60,000 nt of DNA from Antedon mediterranea. Lineage: Eukaryota; Echinodermata; Crinoidea; Comatulida; Antedonidae. The position numbers and the translations under genes are program-made. Under the pieces are notes generated by a model that saw only the letters and a list, made by a program, of their open reading frames with translations, searched no databases and was not told the DNA's origin. Each line of letters starts with the position of its first letter. Within the stretch, counting starts at the first letter, position 1. Location of the stretch: assembly GCF_964355755.1 (NCBI RefSeq), contig NC_092679.1:15864932-15924931 (forward strand). Reading direction: 5' to 3'. Below, piece after piece: positions 36,501-48,500 of the stretch.

Positions 36501-39500
36501 GTACAGCTTCCCCTTAGTATGGCTTTCCCTAATAATACAGCCTCCCCTTAGTATGGCTTTCCCTTTAGTATGGCTTTCCCTTCAGTACAGCTTCCCCTTA
36601 GTATGGCTTTCCCTTAGTACGGCTTCCCCTATGGCTTTAACTGTATTCAAGAAAACATTAAATATGGACATTACCATTATTGTACATTTCTTCCTCTGTA
36701 TTCTGCTCTGCTTTGCAAAACAAAATTCCAATTTTATATTTCTTGCTTATCTGAAAAAACACACAAGATATTTTGTTTATTTTACTTAAATAAATATCAA
36801 AACATTAATCAAAGTACTAGATATGACATAAAATCAAAAAATAATAGTTAATAATATTGATAAGGATTTATTAAAGTATGTTCCAGGATTTTTTAAATGG
36901 GGAGCAAAATAATCTGTCAAAAATAGATTTAGATCTAAATAGTTAAAGATGTATTTTTACCCAAAAACATGAAAATTGAAGATTAATATATCCCTAACCA
37001 TTGTCTGACAGACAATTTAAGTATTGGTTGCTTTAAATTACATTTTTTTCAGGTAAATAATTTTTTTATTCCAGTTTTTGGTAAAAGTGAATAACTATTA
37101 GGTGACATTACATTGGCATATTCAACAACAAACTTGAAAAAATATTCAAGAGGAACAATATATCTTTAATAATTCATGTTAGCTGTTAGTGTCAAGGAGC
37201 ACTGTGCATACTAGCCATTTTTATAGCCTTTTTTACAACAAATTATGGCAAAAAACAGTGAAAATTAAATAAAGTTTTTATTTCCTATTATAAAATAACA
37301 CCAATAATTATTTGTCAGCGAGAGATCAGGTTTATGTAATACATACGATACATTTGTATATAATATTCAGCTTCATGAATTATATTACTGGTTTAATAGG
37401 ACTGACGGAAAAACAATTAGCATCATATTACAATCTATCAAAACAATAAAAAATTTAAAAGGCATTGCTGCTGTAACTGTCAGAAACATGATTTTTTCTT
37501 TTAGAAATTCAATTTACGCAGCTTAGAGGGCTTAGAAAATCATTACCCAACGCTCAACAGCTTAATTTCCAATTTAGAGGACAAGCAGTCGTCCTAAAGG
37601 TTATGATATTTAAATATTTTCATAGTGCGGTTTACATCCTCTTATAAGTTAAGTAAGGAGGGTGCGTCGTGATAGGTTTTAGGGTATCAGGGATTATAAT
37701 ATCATTTAAGTATGAGTCACTGACATAAGATATACATTATGATGGTAACTATATGAGCAAAAAAGATTTTACGTATATTTACATATATATTACGAATAAT
37801 GTTAATAATTAAAGGATGTTTGGACGAATAGGCACATAATAGTATTACTTTATATGATCAAATACAATTCATTATTTGAATATAATTTTAACTTTCACAG
37901 AATTCAAACCTAATTTTCCTTAAATTCGATACTCTTTCATACATACGGTTTTATAATGCATGGTATAATACACGCGTAGACCAAGTTTATAACACGTTGC
38001 CATACACATACCATCCACCGAACAAATGCTAAATATACACATGGTTACACTGTCGTACATGGCCTGACAAAAATGCCCTGCTACACACATTGCTACAATT
38101 TCACACATGGCCTGCTACACTGTCATACATGGACATGACCAGCTACACTGTCACACATGGCCAGCTACACTGTCACACATGGCCTGATACACTGTCATAC
38201 ATGGACATGACCAGCTACACTGTCACACATGGCCTGCTACACTGTCATACATGGACATGGCCTGCTACACTCTAACACATGGCCTGCTACACTTTAAAAC
38301 ATGGCCTGCGACACTGTCATACATGGACATGGCCTGCGACACTGTCATACATGGACATGGCCTGCTACACTGTCACACATAACCTGCTACACTGTCATAC
38401 ATGCACATGGCCTGCTACACTGTCACACATGGCCTGCTACAGTCATATATGCACATGGCCTGCTACACTGTCACACATGGCCTGCTACACTGTCATACAT
38501 GGACATGGCCTGCTACACTGTCATACATGGACATGGCCTGCTACACTGTCATACATGGCTTGCTACACCGTCATACATGGCCTGCTACACTGTCATACAT
38601 GGACATGGCCTGCTACCCTGTCATACATGGCCTGCTACACCGTCACACATGGCCTGCTACACTGTAACACATGGCCTGCTACGCTGTCACACACATGGCC
38701 TGCTACAATGTCACACAGGCCTGCTACACTGCCATGCATGGCCTGCTACACAAATGGCCTGCTACAAGTACACACACGGCCTGCTATAAAACTGGATACA
38801 GACATGGTCCACTGCACTACATAAGGCTTGATTTAAATAAACCCTTTAGTATTCAATCAAGAATTTCAAAAGAAAGCCATTATAAATATTGAAATATTAG
38901 AATAATCATTTTGAAAAAAACCAAATACTATAAATGTAGTGATGATTGAAGAGCATATTCATTGTAAGAAAAAATGTGTGTAAATTGGAAGTTGAGCATT
39001 TGTTGTTAAAACTAGATGTTGTAATGTGTAAAAAGGTAGAACACAATTTATACACGTACTGCCTGTTCATCAATCTTCATTAAGTTGTCTATCATCTTCG
39101 GTGCGTTGGTTGCGAGTCTTAAACACGACAAATTAACGTCCGGTATAATAAATTCTAATATATCACGATGTGGTAGACTCCGTGATGTGTTGTGTTTCGA
39201 TGAAGAGGGAATCAATTCTTCTGATACACTTCCTCGCAAAACGGTAAGCTGAAACGAATAATGATTTTTGTGGGTAATGGAAAAAAAACCCAAAAATTCT
39301 AAATATAAATGAAAACTGTAAATCTACTGTACAGGTATATACTGAATATATACAAATAATGCGATTATTTTCATGGAGTTATGCTTTCGTATCGTAAGCA
39401 ATGACATATTATAATTAGCGTTGTAACAGCAAAGTGTTCGGACACACTTATCTAATGCTTTCGTTGGAAACTAAAGTGTCACCAATTTGGGCAAACATGG

Positions 39501-42500
39501 TATGCAGGAGTAAATTTGATTAGTTGGAGGTAAAAATCGTTGATGCAAGACTTTCGTATCGTACCTTGAGCTGTTGTGACGAACGAAAGATCAGTGTCAT
39601 AAAAGGTGGCTTCCACTAAACTTTTCCTGGATCAGACCTATGGAGTTGTATGCCGCGTATGATACAAAAGCATAACTCTGTAGGTCTGAACAGGTCCAAA
39701 GATTTACTGTTCTACTCAACAAAAAAGTGAATTAGCAGCTGTGGTAGAATCTCGAGATTCCTTTACCGTATGTAACAAATAATTTGGATCATTTTGTTAC
39801 ATTTGTACGTGTAATAGTAGAATATCAATATTTTAAGTGCAAGTGATTGACTTACTTCACTTGTTCTGACAATAACCCTATATTGATAGTGTGTTGTTTC
39901 CTTATTATCTGTTGAGTTGTCTTCCTCTTCTAGTTTTTCTCGCTTAATACTGATTGCCAATGGTCCAAGTTGATCATCAATACCCAAATAGTTATGATGC
40001 TCTACAAAATAAGAATATAAAAATATGATGGCTATAAAGCAAATCATTTTGATTTCCATGAAAAATATTGAATTACAAGGCATATAATCGACAAACAATA
40101 AAAAGCTTTATATTTGTGATGCTTGTGTGCACTTTAAAGAACCTAGTACATCCTTCGAGACGAGTAGGGGGTTACTCCGGTGTACTAGTTCACACACACT
40201 GTCGTGGACAGACGTAATGGCGTCGTAGTTGGGTGCCTACAGTATGACACAATGGGAGAAGAATGTTGTTGACAGGGTGTAACATCTAAGTCCACAGCGC
40301 TCTGATCTTAAAATAGCGCTATGTAAATGTTGCATTATATATAATATCCATCCAAAGGCAAATAACTGAAAAAAATGACAGTGCTGTGGGTATCAGAGGC
40401 TGGATCTCAATGGAGATACACAAAAAAAGCGAAAAGCTAAATCAAAACGATAAGTCAGAAAAGTTAGCAGAGCTTTCAGGCAACACTAGCCCTTTATCAG
40501 TGCAAGTGAAGGAATTTGGATAACGTCAATGTCGCATTATATATACTATATGACAACCAACAACCTAGGAGCAAGGCAATCTAACAACAGGACACTGAAC
40601 TTGCCTTTCCAAAATAGGAACTTGAAAGTCCTTTGATCTTATGTCTGGCTGCTACAAATACCAACATTACTGTATACTACTATGTACATATTGTCTGTGG
40701 CACGAGGCGTATGTTATTAGGGGTGTGGAACTGATTGTGTTGCAGCCAGTCATCGCCTAGATCTAGGAATTACCATAGATGATGTATTTTGGTTCTCAGA
40801 ATTCAAATAAAAAAAAATTACTAGGCATATAACATAAATGATGAACAAATTGTCAAATACATTAACCTAGATAATCCGAAATAGAGCAATGATGTATGTA
40901 TAAAACAGCCACAAAATATGCAATTAACAATATATTACATTTTTATGGGCAATATAAAAGCATAGTACTAAAAATTACTGGCGCTTTCTATACATGATTT
41001 AGGTCGTCAATCAAGTTTTGCATTTATTATATTGCTATAAGTAAAATTTCTCTCAGGATGTAAACTAGTCCTAAAACAAACCCTTAATGCCCGTCTCAAA
41101 TATAAGCAAACTCTTTAATTTAAACTCACTTTATTATGAATAAAACTCCCATTACAGTATAACACTTACTCTCTGTATACAGTACTAAAAATCCAATCTC
41201 AAAGCCCACCTCAAATATAAAAGCCCACTATCAAATCTACAGTATACGTTATAATTTTGATGCAAACTGTAGGTAACCTGCTAATGTAACTGACGGTCAC
41301 TGTAGCATTATCTATATTAAAAGAACCATGACTACAAGTACAACATTCATAATGCATCTGTCATTCCATGTTTTAACATTTACCACAGACATGAAATGAA
41401 TGCCTCATTTTCTTTATACACAACGCAATATTCTGAGAATAAATACTGTAGAATCGTCCTGACACAGTTTACAACGCAACCTCGACGGACATATCCAATA
41501 AACTGACGAAGGCATTGCTCATGGCGACAGAGTTTACAGATTTTATTGCAGTTGGCCATAAAAGAATGCATTTCATATCCTCATATCCATACATTTTAAG
41601 GCTATAAATCAATTCTACTACTTGTTCAGAAAGGATGCAGGCATATATTTGTACTAGGCCTAGGCAAAAGTTTGCATTACGACGACCCATCAAAAGCCCT
41701 TACAGTACAACTTCTTCTTTTCTTCTACAGTACTTCCATCACAAGTATAAAGTTCTTACCCTAGGCCTAACGTTCTTACCCTAAGCCTAAAGTTCTTACC
41801 CTAGGCCTAACGTTCTTACCCTAGGCCTAAAGTTCTTTCACAAGGCCTAAAGTTCTTTCACAAGGCCTAACGTTCTTACCCTAGGCCTAAAGTTCTTACA
41901 CAAGGTCTATCAAAGTTCTTAAACAAGGCCTAAAGTTCCTAAACTCAGCCTAAAGTTCTATTACCGTACTAGGACTAAACTAAACAGTCTACATGTACAG
42001 AAAATAGTTCCTCTATACTCTGTCAATATTATTCCAATGGCAAGATAAATTTACACCATCTGGCCAACTTTATAAAATGATTGGTAGGTTTTTAAAAGGA
42101 CAGTGTAACACTTTCCCTTGAGTTTATTAAGCCAGCAGAATAAATTGTTTTGAGGTTTTACTCTGAAGCTAATTTGGACCAGTGTTCTACAGTATTTGAT
42201 TTACTGACCTCTAATGAAATGAATGTCAATCAACACGTGTGATTGCATAGGTAATTTGAGGTATGATATAGCCTAATTTTTGTCACCTTCTACCTATTAG
42301 AATTGATAAATAGGTGCTGGTGGTAAGGTCATCTCTCCATACATTTCAACACTTCTAACTGAAAGAATGGAGTTATTTACATGTAGCTAATTCTCATCAA
42401 ACCACATACTTATACTGTGAAGCCCCATTTCCTACGTTGTTTTTAAGATCTAATTAGTCACAAACTATATTTATGTAAAAATAAATACTATGGTCCTATT

Positions 42501-45500
42501 GCGATATCTTCGTTCGTCTTTAAACGGTAAAAATGTGAAAAATAAGTCGATTCTAATAAACAGCCCGATATAAATCCCAACATGCATTGCGTGCGGATTG
42601 ATATTTTCTTTTTGGCCAATCCTACTGTACCTGTACCAACATTCCAATAGTTCAGCTTACAAGACCGACTTTCACCAACAACTGGATTTTCTTACAATTA
42701 TTAAAAGCTTACTACATTGGAATTCCTGATTTTTAAGGGTCAGAGATTAACAGGAAAGAATGGCTAACTACAAACTGGTCATAAAGTTGAAATGAAACTA
42801 AACAAGTGGTGAGAACAAAACCAATGGGTATTTAATTGGCTAAACAAAAATATCTAAATCGGAATATGGAGAGTGGATAATGTATGATGCTTTATTTAAT
42901 AAATCTAATTAGTCACCATGATTCGATCGGAGTAAGACGCTTACACAACGAGCTCCTGAAACGCACTACTTAGCATACTAATTTTCTCTAGGCCAATCAC
43001 GACAAGCCATGTCACGATCTACACGAGCAAATACCAAGCCCGCTGAATTCGAAAGCGAAGACCAGCTATCGTTTGAATCGTTTGTTAAAAAAAAACTTGA
43101 ATCGATTTTAAAAGGCCAAGAATCTAATAAAGCTGAGCTTTACGAAGCAATATCGTTTAATTCTGCTAGAATAGATGCCCTTGAAGATGAAAACAAGGAA
43201 ATAAAAACGACTGTCACAGAGCTGACAACAACAGTTGCTAATTTACAAGGTAGTACAACTGACCTGTTGGCAAAAATTAACAAGACGGAACGCTTTTCTC
43301 GTCGTAATAACGTAAGAATTGTTGGTGTGGAAGAGAACACAAAAGAAAACTGTAAGTTAATCTTTGAGAACATTCTTTCCGATTTTTTCACACTCGATCC
43401 CAGGCCAACAATCGAACGGGCCCACCGAGATGGTAAAAGTATGAACGGCAAGCCAAGGCATATCATTGCCCGTTTTCTCTCATACGCTTCTAAGATTGAA
43501 GTTATGAAACAACGAAGTTCTGCGCTAGATAGCCAGAAATTTTATATCATAGATGATCTTATTGCTGCCGATCTACTGGAAAAAAAGAAATGGAGATCAC
43601 AAGTAAAAGAGATGTACAATAAAGGTACCAAGCTTCGTTTTACGGCTGGAAAATGGCGAAATTCAACTGGCATTCCGGTAAACTTTTCGAAATTCCATTG
43701 AAATAGTTCCGGTAAACTTTTCGAAATTCCATTGCCATACTAGTGATCGGAATGTTGTTGTAAACACTTGGACTGTCTAAGAAGCATTTCTTCTTTACAA
43801 ATTCAATCCATTATTAATTTTACAACAGACTAAGAATCTTTTATCCATTATTTTCCTTACATCTGCATACTTTGCTTAATTTGTATAAGCCTCTTGATTG
43901 ATTTTACATAATAATTTTACAATAGCGTTTTCAGGAGTCTGTTCTCACATAATTGCATTGTCATAAGATGTTTAAACCACTTAAAACCATTTATTCACCT
44001 TTGTTTTATTGTTACCCCCCAATTCTTAACTTGCTTCTTTATATTTACGTTCTTGTACTTTTCTGTTTTTACGTAACATTACCAGGCATCTTTTATTACA
44101 TACTATTGAATAAACTGATCACATTATGTATCGTTAGATATTCTCATGGACCCTTTTGACAATATAGATGCATTCCCATTTAATCACATTATTGATAATG
44201 ATGAATTCTTGCATGTCATTCACTATTACTTTTGTGACGATAGAATTGACTTTGATAGATTTAATTCTTTAATTTTTAACCCTTTTGATATTAATTTTAA
44301 AGATGTTATTAATGACAACGATGCCCAATTATTTTCCGAAAATATTGAATCTTGTGCCTATGAATATATTGATAGTCTTAACAACAAATATTCAACCCAA
44401 GATTATTCATTTAGTATCTTTCACTTAAACGCACGCAGTCTTGTTAAACATTTTAACGATATCAATGTATGCGTAGGTGCTATTAACCATGAATTCTCAG
44501 CACTATGCTTCACCGAAACTTTTTTTAATCATAATACGCCTTTTTCCTTTTATAATATTCCCAATTATAACCTCTTGCATGTTTCACGAGCTGATAGACC
44601 AGGAGGAGGCGTTGCCATTTACCTACACCAGAGATTTAAATATATTCTTCGCCCTGATTTATCATTTATCATTACTAATGGTTCGGAATCTCTTTTCATT
44701 GAAATCGATGCACAACCCAAAAACATAATCCTTGGAGTAGTATATCGTTTGCCTGAATTATCCATTAACACATTTAATAAAGATATCTCTAATTTAATTG
44801 ACACCATTAATAATGAGAAAAAAACAGCATATATTTCAGGAGACTTTAATATTAACTTGTTAAATTCCAAAACACATAAAGGTACTTCTGATTTTGTTAA
44901 TACTTTATTTCAATCAAATTATTATCCTCTTATTACTAGGCCAACTAGAATTACGCGTAATTCTGCAACTTTAATCGACAATATTTTTTGTAATAATCTA
45001 TATGATAACATTTCTTCCGGAATTCTATATTCGGACATCTCGGATCACTTTCCTGTTTTCTTGTTAGTACATAAATCAGAACCTCTCCAACACCTGAAAC
45101 CTAAATCAAAATATATATACATAAAAAAAGTCAATGATATTTCAATTTCTGCCTTAAGTAATGATTTGTCAAATGTTGACTGGACTAGTATTTATAACTC
45201 CAATGAACCCAATGAGGCATACGCTTTATTCAACGACATATTTAGTACATTATATAATAACAACATTAAAACCACTCGTTCCAGACGCAATATTCGGAAA
45301 GAAAAAAAACCTTGGATAACTAAATGCTTAATTAAATCTATCGACAAAAAACACAAATTATATAAAACATTTCTTATATCTAAAAAGCAAAAGGACAAAG
45401 ATAAATATGTTAAATATCGAAATGTACTTACCAAAATCCTTCGTACTGCCCAAAAGAATTACTTCAGTGACAAATTTGAATTCCATAAAAATAACATCCA

Positions 45501-48500
45501 AAAAACCTGGCAAACAATAAATGGAGTCCTTGGCAAGAAATCTCGTAAACCGTTTCCTTCTCACTTTATTAACAATGACATTGAATTAAAGCCCCATTCC
45601 CTACGTTTTTTAGATCTAATTTAAGATCACAAACTATATTTAATGTAAAAATAATACTATATGGTCCTATTGCGATAACTTTTTTCGTCTTTAAACTGTT
45701 AAAAATGTGAAAAATAAGTCGATTCTAATAATTATAGCGGCCCGCTATAAATCCCAAAATGCATTGCGCGCGGATTGATATTTTTGTTTTTCACCTGTAA
45801 TTCGCCCACTTTTCGATCGATCGTGAGGCCAAAACAAATGGAAGACTCCTAACTTTTCAGCGAAAATACCGGGTTTTCCCCAATTTGTATCAACGGAGTC
45901 TGGCAAAAATAGAAAGACAATTAATGCAGCAACTATACAACGTCAGGCTAGGTATATAGCTCGCGTACGATGTTCGTACGTTACCGATGTTTACCAGCTA
46001 GGCCTACAAAACTAAGCCTAGCTAGGCTAGGCCTAAGACCGTCCACGAGAGGTCGATCGCCGCGAGCTACTTAGGTAGTGCATTGTTTCTCACTTTTTAT
46101 CATAATTTACCATAAAACGTACATTTAAGACAAGAAATGACATGGTTTAATGTTTTTAAAGTGATATATATGTATTATTTTCCAAAAAACGTCCAAAATT
46201 GCAGGGAAGGGGTCTTTAAATAATCCTCAACAAATTGCAACTGAATTCAATAATTATTTTACTAGTATAGGGCCAAATTTAGTTAACAAAATACATGTGT
46301 CGGATAATGATAATTATACTTCTACCCTACCTCGTCCATGTGTGCACTCTCTCTTTCTTAGTCCTGTAACCGAACATGAAGTTGTCAGTATAATACTTTC
46401 CCTCAAAGATAATAAATCTCCTGGGTTTGATGGGTTTTCCAATAAAATTATTAAACGTGTTTCTAATTTTATATGCAAACCCTTAACTCACATTTTTAAT
46501 ACTTCTTTTCAAACCGGTATTTTTCCTGATTCTTTTAAAATAGCTAAAGTCATCCCTATCTACAAGAAAGAAGATCCTCATCATTTCAATAACTACAGAC
46601 CAATCTCCCTACTTCCTTGTTTCTCAAAATTAATTGAAAAAATAATGCATAATCGAATTTCTTCCTTTTTAACTAAACATAACATTTTATTTAAAGGCCA
46701 ATATGGTTTCAGGAAAAAGTATTCAACAGATCTTGCTTTATTAGATATTTTTGACAAAATTACAATTGCCCTGAGTAAAAATGAGTTTTCTGTTGGCATT
46801 TTCCTTGATTTATCTAAGGCCTTCGATACTATTAACCACGATATTTTAATTCATAAACTTTCAAATTACGGTATCAGAGGCCTTCCTTTAAAACTAATTA
46901 AAAGCTACCTTTCCAATCGTGTTCAGTTTACTTCCTTAAATAATTTTAACTCTTCCTATTCCCGTTTAACCTGTGGTGTTCCCCAAGGATCGATTCTTGG
47001 ACCACTCTTATTCCTGATTTTTGTTAACGATATACCAAACAGCTCTAAATTACTAAATTTTATCTTATTTGCTGACGACACAAATATTTTTTTCTCTCAT
47101 CCTAAATTAAATACCTTGTTTAAAATTGTCAATGATGAGTTACTTAAAGTTTCAAATTGGCTCAAACACAATAAATTAACTCTTAATACATTCAAAACGA
47201 ACTATATAATATTTTCTAAACGTAAAATTTCAAATTCTTTAAATGAACAAATATACATTGATAATAAAATGATCAAACGAGTTAATGAAACCCAATTTTT
47301 AGGAGTAACCATAGATGCCTCTCTGACTTGGAAACTACATATAAATAAAATCAGTAATCTAGTTTCTAGAAATGTTGGAATATTGAACAAATTAAAACAT
47401 ATCTTCCCTCAAAAAACCTTATTAACCCTTTATAATACTTTAGTTTTGCCTTACCTTTCTTATGCCAATTTATGTTGGGCAATTACTCTAGATAAATTTA
47501 ATACGTTATGCCCCTGGACAAGTCTAGAGAAAACTCAAATTGACCGCCTTTTTAAACTACAAAAACGTGCACTTCGGATTTGCGCGGGAGAATCATTTAG
47601 AGCCCATACAAAATTACTTTTTAAAAAATTTAACGTTTTAAACATTTATGATTTAAATAAATTACAAGTTGCCTCATTTATGTACCGTTTATCTAACAAT
47701 TTACTGCCTTCACATTTTAATGCTTTATTTACAAGAATTGACGAACGCCATTCCTATAAAACCCGATCCTCTGTTAACAATTATATCCTTGATAATTTAA
47801 ATGTTAAGGCTCGACGATTTTCTATGTATTATTTTGGTCCCAAACTTTGGACTTCACTCTCAAATGAACTTAAACAGAAATCTTCCTTTTCTAGTTTTAA
47901 ATCTAATTTCAAACACAAAATGGTGTCAGAATATGCTACATAAATTTTCGCCGATCTTTTATCCTTATTTATTTGGTGGTGATACATGGCATTAAATCCT
48001 TCACCCTGGTATTCAATAATCTCCGCTACATTGTATCGTTATACTTGTTATTATACCATATTTAATTATATTTCATATTGTACTCTAATTGTTATCATTA
48101 TCCCTTTTATCATATATTATATAATTGCCTGGTTTATCTTAACTTCTATAATTAAAATTTTTTTTTATTTCTTTATTTTATGTACTTTCACTATTATATA
48201 TTTATATTTTAGTCTACTCTGTAGCAATGTTAGTATACTTAGGCATACGGGAGTCACGACTTAAAGTTCAGTGAACTTACTGTGACTTCCATCCACCCAC
48301 ATTTAATATATGTTATGTTATGTAAATGTAAATGATATATATATATATATATAAGTGAGTGGAAAAAATAAATAAACGAAACGAAAAACGAATAAAGATG
48401 TATTTTCCTCCAAAAACATGAAAAATGACGATTAAATTAGACTTTGAATAGGTTATTACTATTACTTCCGTAGAAAAAAAAACAAAACAAATATTGTTTT

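Larger units (their letters stand above)
33831..36674 (-). other. Intron 5 (satellite intron)
   Basis: From the exon 5 donor end: a 33-34-bp satellite array (about 34926-36637), then a repeat copy at 34605-34750, a SINE-like copy at 34390-34530, and unrecognised AT-rich DNA to exon 6. Confidence 0.7.
36751..39059 (-). other. Intron 4
   Basis: Contains a MITE copy (36947-37165) and a 22/28-bp satellite (38055-38785). 37166-38050 is AT-rich with nothing recognised. Confidence 0.7.
42900..48395 (+). mobile_element. Non-LTR retrotransposon (jockey/CR1/L2-like LINE), antisense to host gene
   Basis: Two-ORF LINE: ORF1 (43009-43701) and ORF2 (44146-47943, interrupted). After ORF2 there is a 3' UTR with a short hairpin (about 48248-48290: gggagtcacgact...agttcagtgaactt...tgacttcc) and a terminal A-rich tail with aaataaacg/aaacgaa units ending near 48395. 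The 5' end is uncertain; no target duplication was found. Without the nested 626-bp element it is about 4.9 kb. The motif style (FADD at the active site, [18 protein letters not shown]-type endonuclease with GDFN and SDH) puts it in the jockey/CR1/L2 group. I cannot name the clade without a search. Confidence 0.9.

Noticed and set aside
38279-38824. 181-codon plus-strand open frame
   Set aside because: It is a translation of the 22/28-bp satellite and is open in several frames at once; it has no domain and no splice signals.
43140-43466. 108-codon minus-strand frame over LINE ORF1
   Set aside because: Antisense shadow of ORF1, which has recognisable coiled-coil and RRM-like blocks on the plus strand.
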